A stretch of DNA of 64,000 bases from Nitrososphaeraceae archaeon (lineage in GTDB: Archaea; Thermoproteota; Nitrososphaeria; Nitrososphaerales; Nitrososphaeraceae). The translations under genes and the position numbers were made by a program. The stretch's first letter is position 1. Each line of letters begins with the position of its first letter. Shown piece by piece: positions 34,662 to 41,784 of the stretch. Under the pieces are notes generated by a model. It saw only the letters and a list, made by a program, of their open reading frames with translations. It was not told the DNA's origin and searched no databases. The DNA is taken from assembly GCA_021325295.1 (NCBI GenBank), contig JAJPHM010000024.1, positions 1 to 64,000 on the forward strand, written 5' to 3'.

Positions 34662-35553
34662 GGCCTTTGTAGCGGTTTCTAATAGTTACTTCAGTGACAC
34701 CAGCAGCCTCTGCTACATCCTTCTGGGTCTTATTTTCGCCATTCATGACGCATGCAACATAAAGGGCAGCAGCTGCCAGCCCCATTGGATCCTTGCCCGC
34801 AGAGATCTTGCCCTCTTCAGCCTTTTTGAGTATTTCCAGGGCCTTGCGCTTTGTCTTTTCAGAAAGGCCTGCCTTGCTTGCAATTCTGGCGACACATTTT
34901 ACTGGGTCTACCACAGGCATCTTCAGGTCAAGTTCACGTATGAGCAACCTGTAGCATCTTGCAACGTCTTTTTTCTTGATGTTGCTTGCGTTAGCAATGT
35001 CTTTGAGAGTCCTTGGCGTTTCTGTATCGCGGCAGGCTGCATAAAGCGCGGCAGCTACCAATGCCGATATCGATCTGCCCCTCACGAGGCCTTTCTCAAG
35101 GGCCTTTCTATAGACATAAGCTGCCTTTTCAATCACTGCGTCTCCAACGGCAAGCTTGTCCTTTAGCCTGTCAAGCTCGCTGAACGCTTGCCTGAAGTTA
35201 CGGTCTACTGGCTCATGAACCTGACTTCTGCTGTCCCATGTCCTGAGTCTTTCAATAGTGCTCTTCATTGATGCAGAAAGTGGCTTGCCTGATGCATCCT
35301 TGTCAACAGGGCCGATAATTGTCGCAAGCCCCATGTCGTGCATGGCAAGGGATGTTGGTATTCCAGCCCTGCTTCTGTCCTCGTGCTCTTCTTTAGAGAA
35401 AGCTCGCCATTCCGGTCCAAGCTCTTCAATCCTTTCGTTGACTACAAAGCCGCAATTGCCACAAAACATTTCTCCACTTGAGTTATCAGTTACCATTGGA
35501 CCTCTGCCGCAACGCGGGCATCGGTCGCCGAACATCGATATATCTTTGACCAT
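34639..35553 (-). CDS. tfb: Transcription initiation factor B (TFB), second copy
   Basis: 304 residues in the standard TFB form: zinc ribbon C12/C15 and C31/C34, B-finger GPEWRAFSKEEHEDRSRAG, and two cyclin repeats ending in a helix-turn-helix (KTQKDVAEAAGVTEVTIRNR). It is shorter than the first TFB (no Ser/Asn tail) and closer to the classical general factor, so it is probably the housekeeping one. Unlike the first copy it has a leader: GTGGTGA (35559-35565) is a Shine-Dalgarno five bases before ATG 35553, and TTTATATATT lies about 50 bases further up. Confidence 0.95.
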   Translation of the reverse strand: MVKDISMFGDRCPRCGRGPMVTDNSSGEMFCGNCGFVVNERIEELGPEWRAFSKEEHEDRSRAGIPTSLAMHDMGLATIIGPVDKDASGKPLSASMKSTIERLRTWDSRSQVHEPVDRNFRQAFSELDRLKDKLAVGDAVIEKAAYVYRKALEKGLVRGRSISALVAAALYAACRDTETPRTLKDIANASNIKKKDVARCYRLLIRELDLKMPVVDPVKCVARIASKAGLSEKTKRKALEILKKAEEGKISAGKDPMGLAAAALYVACVMNGENKTQKDVAEAAGVTEVTIRNRYKGLKTHLKL

Positions 35554-35698
35554 TTTTTCACCACAAAATCTTGATGGCCCGAGCCATCTTCTATAAATGT
35601 TTTATTCTAATATATAAAGATTTACCTTTAGTATGCGATGTTCGCAGGTAGGTTCGTAGTATTTTGAGATTATCTATCGTGATTATCTATTATCTTAA

Positions 35699-36022
35699 TT
35701 AAAAGTCTGGATAGACATTAAAAATTAATACGCAGGGGGGTTCTGTTCCATCTTCGGTTGTTCCTGAAGGGTTGTTCATTTTGGGTTGGTAGCTGGTTGG
35801 CAGTTTGTTAGCTATTTCTATAGCTCTGTCAATCAAAAGAATGATCTTTTCGGTTTCTGGTAGCGGAATATTGTGCTTTGTGGAATAATATAAAAGCCAA
35901 CGAAGGCTTGATGCTAATTGTTCTAACAATTCATCGTTAACTTCCTTTACCTTAATTGCATAGTTTAGCTTCTGAATTGCTGCGACTTCTATGTAATTAT
36001 CGCCACTAGACATATAGTCCAT
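35699..36022 (-). CDS. Hypothetical protein of the mobile segment, C terminus rebuilt
   Basis: 107 residues, mostly helical (LLEQLASSLRWLLYYSTKHN; KIILLIDRAIEIANKLPTSY), no known domain. The codons for YQPKMNNPSGTTEDGTEP lie in a 54-bp sequence that is repeated in inverted form at 38886-38939. The last 12 residues come from sequence beyond the repeat, so the natural C terminus was probably replaced by a rearrangement. Start overlaps the end of the preceding gene by 17 bases: third gene of an operon headed by an RHH protein. Confidence 0.6.
   Translation of the reverse strand: MDYMSSGDNYIEVAAIQKLNYAIKVKEVNDELLEQLASSLRWLLYYSTKHNIPLPETEKIILLIDRAIEIANKLPTSYQPKMNNPSGTTEDGTEPPCVLIFNVYPDF
35731..35746 (+). 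repeat. 16-bp direct repeat, left copy
   Basis: CGCAGGGGGGTTCTGT, identical in sequence and direction to 38939-38954. In the right copy it joins directly to the decayed transposase, so it is a candidate terminal sequence of an insertion element. Confidence 0.7.
35738..35791 (-). repeat. 54-bp inverted repeat, left copy
   Basis: This sequence is identical base for base to the reverse complement of 38886-38939. It encodes 18 residues of the 107-residue protein on the minus strand. It partly overlaps the 16-bp direct repeat because the joint is a palindrome (ACAGAACCC / GGGTTCTGT). Confidence 0.9.
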
Positions 36023-36533
36023 CTCCTCGATTCAACCGCTTATTTGCATCATCAAGTGCTTTCTTGATTGGCAGAAGAGTGTCTATTACTTTATTTTCAG
36101 TCTCAGCAAGTTTTGACCTAATAGTGTCATAATCGCTATTCTTTGGCAACTCCTCGAATATCCTAAAAGTTTCACATACTGATATGATCAGCATTTTTTG
36201 AATGTAGGTTGCAAGAGCCATGTCAGTAAAGCTAGTCATAACAAAGCCTGACAAAACAGCTTTTATCTCTTCCACACTATTGCATGATTCGATGGCTTCT
36301 TGAAACACCCTATTACCTTTAAAAGTATGTTCAAGAGTATTTTCAATGCTGGTTATTAACTCTGAGAATGTTTCTTTATTGGATGATGACGCAAATCTAA
36401 CCCTTGTACCAAGTGTTGTCCTTGTTTCTTCAAAAGCCTGATTTAATTTTGCATTGAGCTCTATGCACTGCGCTTTAGTTAGAAAGAGTTTTGATTCTTC
36501 AACAGATTCAGAACCTGCTTTGTTGTCTGTCAT
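36006..36533 (-). CDS. Hypothetical helical protein of the mobile segment (175 aa)
   Basis: 175 residues, almost wholly alpha-helical (ELNAKLNQAFEETRTTLGTR; TYIQKMLIISVCETFRIFEE; IDTLLPIKKALDDANKRLNR), no membrane helix, no recognised domain. Its ATG overlaps the stop of the RHH gene (ATGA at 36533-36530), so it is translationally coupled. Its end overlaps the next gene by 17 bases. The tight three-gene unit behind an RHH protein recalls antitoxin- or plasmid-type operons, but there is no positive evidence for a toxin. Confidence 0.65.
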   Translation of the reverse strand: MTDNKAGSESVEESKLFLTKAQCIELNAKLNQAFEETRTTLGTRVRFASSSNKETFSELITSIENTLEHTFKGNRVFQEAIESCNSVEEIKAVLSGFVMTSFTDMALATYIQKMLIISVCETFRIFEELPKNSDYDTIRSKLAETENKVIDTLLPIKKALDDANKRLNRGDGLYV

Positions 36534-36700
36534 TTTTCATCTCTCTTACCTAGCCATGCTATTAGCGCCCTTTCTACAAGCTCTGATAATTCCATATCTT
36601 GTCGTATTGCTTCTATCTTGGCTTCCTTCCAAAGCGTAGGCTTAATTTTTAGTGAGGTAACTTCTCTTTTCTCTTCCATAGGGTTCTTTGGTGTAACCAT
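36530..36700 (-). CDS. Ribbon-helix-helix (CopG/Arc-like) DNA-binding protein
   Basis: 56 residues from ATG 36700 to TGA 36530-36532. The pattern is ribbon-helix-helix: strand KREVTSLKIKPTLWKEA, helix KIEAIRQDMELSELVERALI, then AWLGKRDEK. Such dimers bind short operators in the major groove through the strand. It is the first gene of the three-gene operon, with a TATTATATTAG box about 20 bases upstream, and is divergent from the transposase. It probably regulates its own operon and perhaps the transposase (inference). Confidence 0.8.
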   Translation of the reverse strand: MVTPKNPMEEKREVTSLKIKPTLWKEAKIEAIRQDMELSELVERALIAWLGKRDEK

Positions 36701-36747
36701 ATTATTACTAATATAATACCCGCTTAATTAGTATTACGGTAGTAAAG

Positions 36748-36784
36748 ATTTATATAGCGCAGTATAGAATACTACTGGTAGTAT
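36748..36784 (+). promoter_or_regulatory. Transposase promoter with palindrome over the start codon
   Basis: TTTATATA at about 36750-36757 is followed by the perfect palindrome ATACTAC-TG-GTAGTAT (36769-36784), whose end runs into ATG 36783. Transcription should start at or near the ATG, so a bound dimer would block the start. GTATTAC and TAGTAAA variants of the half site occur just upstream towards the RHH gene. Confidence 0.6.
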
Positions 36785-37943
36785 GACATACCATACTATC
36801 GCAGACAATTCGCAAGCTCGGATGATGAGAGGAATGGAGATGTTGCAGAACGGCACAACAGTCAGAGAGAATGAGGACGGCTCCTTTGCCGTTCCCTCTC
36901 AGACGAGCAAGGACAAGCTCTATGAAGTTCGGGTACTGGGTGAGCGAATGGTATGCACCTGTCCTGATTTTGAATATCGGTCAGTCGATGCATGCAAACA
37001 CATCCATCTGGTAAAGTTTTGTATTTCTGTTCGCTACCTGAATAACGAGCCTAAACCAAAGGTGTTCGCAGAGGATGCTATTCCATGTACTAAATGCGGT
37101 TCTATCAGAGTGATTAGGTATGGTACTGCTGGCAACATCAACAATGTCAAACAGCTCTATTTTTGCAAGGATTGTCATACTAAGTTTAGGCAGCCTTCTT
37201 TGCTTAACAAGGTCAAGTTTACTCCTGAACTTATCACTTTGACTCTCGACCTTTACTTTTCGGGATTGTCTCTCAGGAAGGTAGCCCGCAATGTAGGCGA
37301 TCATTTCAATATCAAGATAGGCTCTACCACTGTCTATAACTGGATTCAACGTTATGTCCCTCAAGTGTCTGCTTATGTAAAGATGCTAACGCCAGAGCTA
37401 TCTAACACCTGGCATGCAGATGAGCTGTTTGTCAAAATGAAGGGCGGCAAGTCCAACAAGTTGCACAAAAATATAGCATATCTTTGGAACGTCATGGATC
37501 GTAGGACTAGGTTTTTGTTGGCTTCCAAGCTGTCAGAAGATAGGGATAGCGTTGGTGCAATAGCAGCATTCAAAGAAGCCCTTGCTAATGCACAGGGATT
37601 CCCACCAGAATACGTCTTTACGGATTCGTTAAAGTCATATAATCAGGCTATGGATGTGTTTGAGGTTGCAGGTAAGCCTAACCATGTGGCAAACTCTGGT
37701 ATCAACAAGCCGCATGCTACCAACAACAGGATTGAAAGGCTCAATGGCACTCTCAGGGAACGTGTTAAAGTACAGAGAGGTTGGAAGTCCAAAAACTCTG
37801 CGATTGCTGAAGGTCAGCGTATACAGTACAATTTTGTCAAGCCACACATGGCACTAGAAGGGCAGACACCAGCTCAAGCAGCCAACCTTGAAGTAAACGG
37901 GTGGAACGAGTTGCTAAATAAAGCAGTAACAAAAAAGGTTTAG
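36783..37943 (+). CDS. DDE transposase with N-terminal SWIM zinc finger
   Basis: 386 residues. Residues about 46-78 form a SWIM finger (C58-x-C60 ... C71-x-H73; MVCTCPDF and DACKHIHLVK). A four-Cys zinc ribbon follows (C102, C105, C128, C131). Then come a helix-turn-helix (LSLRKVARNVGD) and an IS6-like DDE catalytic core with WHADELFVKMKGG (D213), YVFTDSLKSY (D281) and NNRIERLNGT (E318). All three acids are present, so it may be active. SWIM fingers bind DNA or protein and are unusual on a transposase. A decayed relative of the C-terminal half is at 38959-39345. Leaderless start at ATG 36783. Confidence 0.9.
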   Translation: MTYHTIADNSQARMMRGMEMLQNGTTVRENEDGSFAVPSQTSKDKLYEVRVLGERMVCTCPDFEYRSVDACKHIHLVKFCISVRYLNNEPKPKVFAEDAIPCTKCGSIRVIRYGTAGNINNVKQLYFCKDCHTKFRQPSLLNKVKFTPELITLTLDLYFSGLSLRKVARNVGDHFNIKIGSTTVYNWIQRYVPQVSAYVKMLTPELSNTWHADELFVKMKGGKSNKLHKNIAYLWNVMDRRTRFLLASKLSEDRDSVGAIAAFKEALANAQGFPPEYVFTDSLKSYNQAMDVFEVAGKPNHVANSGINKPHATNNRIERLNGTLRERVKVQRGWKSKNSAIAEGQRIQYNFVKPHMALEGQTPAQAANLEVNGWNELLNKAVTKKV

Positions 37944-37960
37944 TGGCTACTTTGTAGCCA
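37944..37960. terminator. Hairpin between convergent genes
   Basis: TGGCTAC-TTT-GTAGCCA, a perfect 7-bp stem directly after the transposase stop and covering the end of the convergent minus-strand gene. Suited to end transcription from both sides; it might also belong to an element end. Confidence 0.45.
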
Positions 37961-38288
37961 ATTCTGGCAACGACACTTTTTCAGCTAGTCGTTTTGCGGT
38001 TTCCGTAGCGTAAAATACACGTACGTATCCGTTGTCCTTCTTCTCCATCTTTGATTCGAAGATACTCTCATCTTCTAGCCTGTATAGCCTGTCAAGTGTT
38101 TCTCCCTTATCAAATCCATTCCAAGGCAGGTCATCTACAGACAAAGGAGTGTGTGGTCCAGCAATCTTACCAATCAGTGCTCTGCCAAGGTCATCGGCGA
38201 TAAGTGAGATTTTGTCATAGAACTGTCTAAGTTGCTCGTCATCCATGCCATTCAACATCTCACTTACGTTCTTGCTCATTTTATCCAC
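37947..38288 (-). CDS. Hypothetical protein, possible regulator (113 aa)
   Basis: A helical N-terminal part (MLNGMDDEQLRQFYDKISLI) and a C-terminal part resembling a winged-helix wing (SIFESKMEKKDNGYVRVFYA, then TETAKRLAEKV). DRLYRLEDESIF could be its recognition region, so a small winged-helix regulator is possible, similar to ArsR-type C termini. Not a firm assignment. It stops 3 bases from the transposase stop, convergent, within the mobile segment. Confidence 0.6.
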   Translation of the reverse strand: MDKMSKNVSEMLNGMDDEQLRQFYDKISLIADDLGRALIGKIAGPHTPLSVDDLPWNGFDKGETLDRLYRLEDESIFESKMEKKDNGYVRVFYATETAKRLAEKVSLPELATK

Positions 38289-38468
38289 CTAGTGTATTTG
38301 GCTAAAGCCAATATAATTCAATTCCAACTGTTTATTACTATAAAAAGCTAGCTAATAAGAATTTGCAATTTTGTGGACAACATACGACCGAAGACACATT
38401 GGTATGGAAGCTATATAAAGCCGCTATCTCCTACGTGAGTTCTATAGTCCAAGGAGAAAATCAGATTT

Positions 38469-38867
38469 TTGGAAATCCCAGTACGTGTCTTGAAATCTGC
38501 GCTCATAAGTATTTGCAGAGATTATCATCAGAGACCAATATATGGTAGAGGTGAACCATTTGCCATTTCAGTTGTCAATCAGCAAAAGCAGGTAATTCAC
38601 ACTGTAAAGGGAATAATCAACATCGTAAGGAATGCCATGAGTCCAACATTTTTTGGGGCTAACATTATTGTTGAAAATTGCGAGTTCATTTTAACAAGTG
38701 GCACTGGAATGGTGGAGTTTCGGCTTGTATTGCCTGAGGTAAATGATAACGCAAAAATTTCTGAACAACTGGTGCGAATTAACAAGGTCATGCCATTTGA
38801 AGGAAGTGATATCAATGCCTTTATTCATGATGTTACGCACCATATAGTTCAAGAGTGGAATAGGTAG
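38469..38867 (+). CDS. Hypothetical protein of the mobile segment (132 aa)
   Basis: A mixed alpha-beta protein with alternating strands (EPFAISVVNQQKQVIHTVKG; NCEFILTSGTGMVEFRLVLP) and a C-terminal helix. No domain recognised. TTG 38469 follows AAGGAGAAAATC and a CTATATAAAG box about 50 bases upstream. Its stop is 19 bases before the right copy of the 54-bp repeat, so the repeat lies in non-coding sequence here. Confidence 0.55.
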   Translation: MEIPVRVLKSALISICRDYHQRPIYGRGEPFAISVVNQQKQVIHTVKGIINIVRNAMSPTFFGANIIVENCEFILTSGTGMVEFRLVLPEVNDNAKISEQLVRINKVMPFEGSDINAFIHDVTHHIVQEWNR

Positions 38868-38885
38868 TAATCAAACTCAACTTTT

Positions 38886-38939
38886 TACCAACCCAAAATG
38901 AACAACCCTTCAGGAACAACCGAAGATGGAACAGAACCC
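38886..38939 (+). repeat. 54-bp inverted repeat, right copy
   Basis: Exact reverse complement of 35738-35791. On the plus strand it still reads as a fragment of the 107-residue protein gene (QPKMNNPSGTTEDGTEP), without a start or the rest of the gene, and joins directly to the 16-bp direct repeat. Confidence 0.9.
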
Positions 38940-38954
38940 GCAGGGGGGTTCTGT
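38939..38954 (+). repeat. 16-bp direct repeat, right copy
   Basis: Same sequence and direction as 35731-35746. It lies 5 bases beyond the stop of the decayed transposase and forms, with 38931-38939, the interrupted palindrome ACAGAACCC-GCAGGG-GGGTTCTGT. Confidence 0.7.
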
Positions 38955-38958
38955 CTAC

Positions 38959-39345
38959 TTATCCCGTGTTTAAAACCCGTGGTGGGATTTCCGTGGCGTT
39001 TTTCGCAATAGCTTCTTTCAGTAGATCGTTCCATCCCATTACTTGCAACTGTGCAGCTTGACTTGGTGTCTTGCCTTCTAAAGCCATATGCGGCTTGACG
39101 AAATTATAGTGGATTCTGCCCTTCAGCTATTGCAGACTTCCTAGACTTCCATCCTCTTTGTACCTTGACTCTTTCTCTGAGAGTGCCGTTTAGTCTCTCA
39201 ATCATGTTCTTAGTAGCATGTGGCTAATAGCAGGATAAGAAAGCCACATGGTTTGGTGTGCATGCGACCTTAAATGCCACATGATAGTTATAGGATGGAT
39301 AAGCATCAGCAAAGACAGTCGCTAGCGTAAATGTTCGTGCATTTT
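38959..39345 (-). pseudogene. Decayed DDE transposase (C-terminal half)
   Basis: Reading the minus strand in pieces gives TVFADAYPSYNYHVAFK, CTPNHVAFL, PHATKNMIERLNGTLRERV, KSRKSAIAEG and HYNFVKPHMALEGKTPSQAA, clear matches to residues 278-375 of the intact transposase at 36783-37943. An in-frame TAG interrupts it before PHATKN and a frameshift falls after SAIAEG. The SWIM finger, zinc ribbon and first catalytic Asp are gone. It is not identical to the intact copy, so it derives from an older insertion of a related element. Confidence 0.88.
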
Positions 39346-39477
39346 GTATTCTACAATACTACAATTGTAAGAGGTATCTTAAACAACACTTCCGAACAAC
39401 ACAATATTGCGCTGTATTATATTGTAGTATGTATGTTAGAGCATGTATATTGCGGTCAACAAAAATAAAGGTAAAAG
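39346..39477. other. AT-rich spacer with 10-bp inverted repeat
   Basis: No gene seen. ATACTACAAT (39356-39365) and ATTGTAGTAT (39421-39430) are inverted copies 55 bases apart and resemble the TACTAC half sites before the intact transposase. They may be remains of the promoter or end of the decayed element. Confidence 0.4.
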
Positions 39478-39672
39478 TCATCTGAAAGAAGAAGTATTGA
39501 TAACAATCTTTCGCAGGTATTCATTCATTGAATCCAGCAACTTGTTGTTCTTCTCAAGCGCGGCTATGTTTCGTTGCATCAGTTCAGCATAGTCCTTTAA
39601 CAGTCTGTTATTTTCCTGCAAAAGGTTGCTGCTTTCAACAGCAAAGCCTGGATTAGCGAATTTTTTTACCAT
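39478..39672 (-). CDS. Small coiled-coil protein (64 aa)
   Basis: From residue 14 on it is one amphipathic helix with heptad spacing (SSNLLQENNRLLKDYAELMQ, then AALEKNNKLLDSMNEYLRKI), typical of a dimeric coiled coil. No other domain. It lies at the right margin of the mobile segment, so it may belong to it. Function unknown. Confidence 0.5.
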   Translation of the reverse strand: MVKKFANPGFAVESSNLLQENNRLLKDYAELMQRNIAALEKNNKLLDSMNEYLRKIVINTSSFR

Positions 39673-39860
39673 TTCAGACCGCCAGAATTGGTAAACGCGC
39701 TAATTTTATTAACATTACGTGTACAAAAAATCACGGAGCAATCAGGCCAAATAAAAAAGGCTAAAGGTTACAGTCGGTTGCTACATTCAAGTAGAATCGT
39801 TACCAAACACTTGCAACTAGCCTAGTCTATTTGGAACAACCTGCTTTGTGGACTCAACTC

Positions 39861-40181
39861 TTACTTGGCCGCGCCTTTTATCCTCTTCATGACAACATCA
39901 AAGTTGTTCAGTGGAACTATCTTGACTGTGTTGAAGGCAGATATTCCAGCTTCGATGCACACTGTTTCAATATCGTGCGGACTGGATGCTTCCATGATAA
40001 TAACCCATTCGTGCTCAAGCACTGACATGTAAAATCCCAGAATTCTGTTGATTCCATACTTTGAAGATATGGACTTTAATTTTTCGTCTATTTGCAAAAA
40101 TAGCTCCTTGCTCCGTGCATTATTCAAAGGACAGCTCTCTGGACTGTGGATTGCAAACACGCCAAATAGTTGTGGTGCCAT
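39861..40181 (-). CDS. Hypothetical alpha-beta barrel-like protein (106 aa)
   Basis: A ferredoxin-like or dimeric alpha-beta barrel pattern: strand APQLFGVFAIHSPESCPL, helix, strand RILGFYMSVLEHEWVIIMEA, helix DIETVCIEAGI, strand FNTVKIVPLN. This resembles small DUF3303-type proteins, an inference. TTG/ATG start near 40181. Transcribed with nothing close by. Function unknown. Confidence 0.6.
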   Translation of the reverse strand: MAPQLFGVFAIHSPESCPLNNARSKELFLQIDEKLKSISSKYGINRILGFYMSVLEHEWVIIMEASSPHDIETVCIEAGISAFNTVKIVPLNNFDVVMKRIKGAAK

Positions 40182-40315
40182 GCCTTGTCTGAAATTGCTT
40201 GGTCTTAAAAAGTTAATTCTTGCAGATGAAAATATCTGGTTTGCGTGGAGGTTAAAAGACTGCTTGCAATTGATTGCAGCAAGCCAGTATCTGTGCTATC
40301 CATTCATCTATCGAT

Positions 40316-40426
40316 CTATCTTGGCTTGTGTCTTTTCCGGCGCTCTGCCTTTGCGTATTTCTTGCTTCCAGACCTCTGGGCGCTATACACATGTGTCTTG
40401 TTTTTTGCTTTACCTGATCTTGCCAT
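40316..40426 (-). CDS. 36-residue very basic small protein
   Basis: ATG 40426 opens 36 codons to TAG (40318-40316). About 40% of residues are Lys, Arg or His (KAKNKTHVYSAQRSGSKKYA, then KAERRKRHKPR), so it should bind RNA or DNA. The promoter is strong and well placed: TATATATAAT at 40456-40447 lies 21-30 bases before the ATG, exactly right for a leaderless message. It may be a small ribosome-associated protein; no family recognised. Confidence 0.65.
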   Translation of the reverse strand: MARSGKAKNKTHVYSAQRSGSKKYAKAERRKRHKPR

Positions 40427-40501
40427 CTTGGAGTATCGTGCTGCATTATTATATATACTATACAACATAGATTGGCGGACTGGCGCGCTAGGCTGAAAGA
40501 A

Positions 40502-41197
40502 TTAGCGCGGCTCTTCTTTGAGCTTGGCGATTCTTTTTTCTATCTCTGATACTATCTGCCTCTGGTTAGAGTAGCCGGTGTTCTTGTACATGTTCAGGTT
40601 CTTTTTGAGGGTCTTGGCCAACCATTTCCTGTCTTTGAATTCAAAAAATGTATTTTTCCATTCGTCAGAAAATGCTGTAATAACCTTGACTACCTTTCCA
40701 ATCACGTTGCGTCTTGGCACAGAATAGCCAGATCCGGAAAGAGGGTCTTCTACATAGACTGCGCCATCTATGATGCTGACTTTGGTGACCACAACATGTT
40801 CCACCATGAGGTCTTTAAGGTCAGACATCTGCAGCACCTGAATATAGTCCCCTGTCTGCAGCATATCAACTACAGTGTAGATTATGATGTCACCGGGGAA
40901 CATCAGGTTCGGCACATATCTGTCAGATATGCCAACGTGTCCCGAGTCTGCGATAAGCAGCCCGTATTCGTCCTGCAAGTACTTTTTGCACGCCCAGTAG
41001 ACGTTAGGCTTGTCAGAAGCAGAAAGCCGCCGGAGTAGCTCCATGAGCATTGCGCTTACATTCTTTGGGTCTATGGACGCCAGTTCGTCAGCGATACCGG
41101 CTATCTTGTCCTTCTTTGTTAGAAGTGGAGGTTGCACAGAAGACTGATCCTGTCCGGGTTGTGATTTGGCACCGTCAGATTGCGGTCCAGAAGACAA
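40502..41197 (-). CDS. Hypothetical protein with S24/S26 peptidase-like beta domain
   Basis: 231 residues. A helical N-terminal part (KIAGIADELASIDPKNVSAM) precedes a beta domain with ISDRYVPNLMFPGDIIIYTV, HVVVTKVSIIDGAVYVEDPL and NVIGKVVKVI. The order and spacing resemble the fold of signal peptidase I and LexA-type proteins (S-x-x-x-x-P ... GDiv ... Gkvv), but there is no membrane helix and the catalytic Ser/Lys pair cannot be identified. A helical Lys-rich tail ends it. Probably soluble. Function unknown. Confidence 0.6.
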   Translation of the reverse strand: MSSGPQSDGAKSQPGQDQSSVQPPLLTKKDKIAGIADELASIDPKNVSAMLMELLRRLSASDKPNVYWACKKYLQDEYGLLIADSGHVGISDRYVPNLMFPGDIIIYTVVDMLQTGDYIQVLQMSDLKDLMVEHVVVTKVSIIDGAVYVEDPLSGSGYSVPRRNVIGKVVKVITAFSDEWKNTFFEFKDRKWLAKTLKKNLNMYKNTGYSNQRQIVSEIEKRIAKLKEEPR

Positions 41198-41298
41198 TGA
41201 AATTTACTATAAGATTCTTCCTAATAATATTAACTAAATTAGAAACGACACTTCAAAAAACTAATTAAAGGAGATATCAACCTATTTCAGAGAAGCAA

Positions 41299-41649
41299 AT
41301 GGTTAGTGCCGGCAAGATTCCGAGGTGGCTTGTGGAGAACGACCCATCGTGGGAAAAGGTAATTGATTCTAACATTGGCGTTTTAAGGTGGACAAAGAAG
41401 GGAACAGGAATACAGGTGACAAGCTCGCCTACTGATATGTACTGCACTGTCGTGGGTTCGAACGAAAATTCAGCCGGTCTGGCCGATATTGCCTCAAACT
41501 TGGCCAGATTGGGTATTCATAATGACGTTGCCGGCGCAGGCGATATTACAAAATACCTCTCAAGCAGATACCTCAACCAGGGAATAAACAGTCCGCCGCG
41601 TTTTGATATTGGTATGGGGAACCTGACGAGGCGCAGAAGACTGGAGTAG
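41299..41649 (+). CDS. Hypothetical protein (116 aa)
   Basis: A soluble protein with WLVENDPSWEKVIDSNIGVL, RWTKKGTGIQVTSSPTDMYC and a strongly basic end (NLTRRRRLE). No recognised domain and no neighbours with a clear link. ATG 41299 lies just after a purine-rich AGAGAAGCAA. Divergent from the previous gene. Confidence 0.6.
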   Translation: MVSAGKIPRWLVENDPSWEKVIDSNIGVLRWTKKGTGIQVTSSPTDMYCTVVGSNENSAGLADIASNLARLGIHNDVAGAGDITKYLSSRYLNQGINSPPRFDIGMGNLTRRRRLE

Positions 41650-41784
41650 TATAAGCAGGCAGAAAAGAAAAGAAAAAGAACACTGCTGAACTTTGGAAGA
41701 CCAGTGTTCAACCATCCCTTATCAATCAGCATTCATTGTTTCATCAAGAAATCAGTGCGACTGGTTAGCTATCCATCTGTCTGT

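Larger units (their letters stand above)
35731..39345. mobile_element. Mobile segment with SWIM-DDE transposase and orphan cargo
   Basis: A 3.6-kb accessory stretch between the second tfb and housekeeping genes. It holds a complete DDE transposase, a three-gene operon led by a ribbon-helix-helix protein, two other orphan genes, and the remains of a related transposase. A 54-bp inverted repeat and a 16-bp direct repeat (35731-35746, 38939-38954) mark both sides of the intact part. Limits are approximate; no target duplication was found by eye. It looks like more than one insertion followed by recombination. Confidence 0.65.

Noticed and set aside
40048-40470. 140-codon plus-strand frame
   Set aside because: It is antisense to two better supported minus-strand genes and is rich in Cys, Leu and Tyr, as chance frames are.
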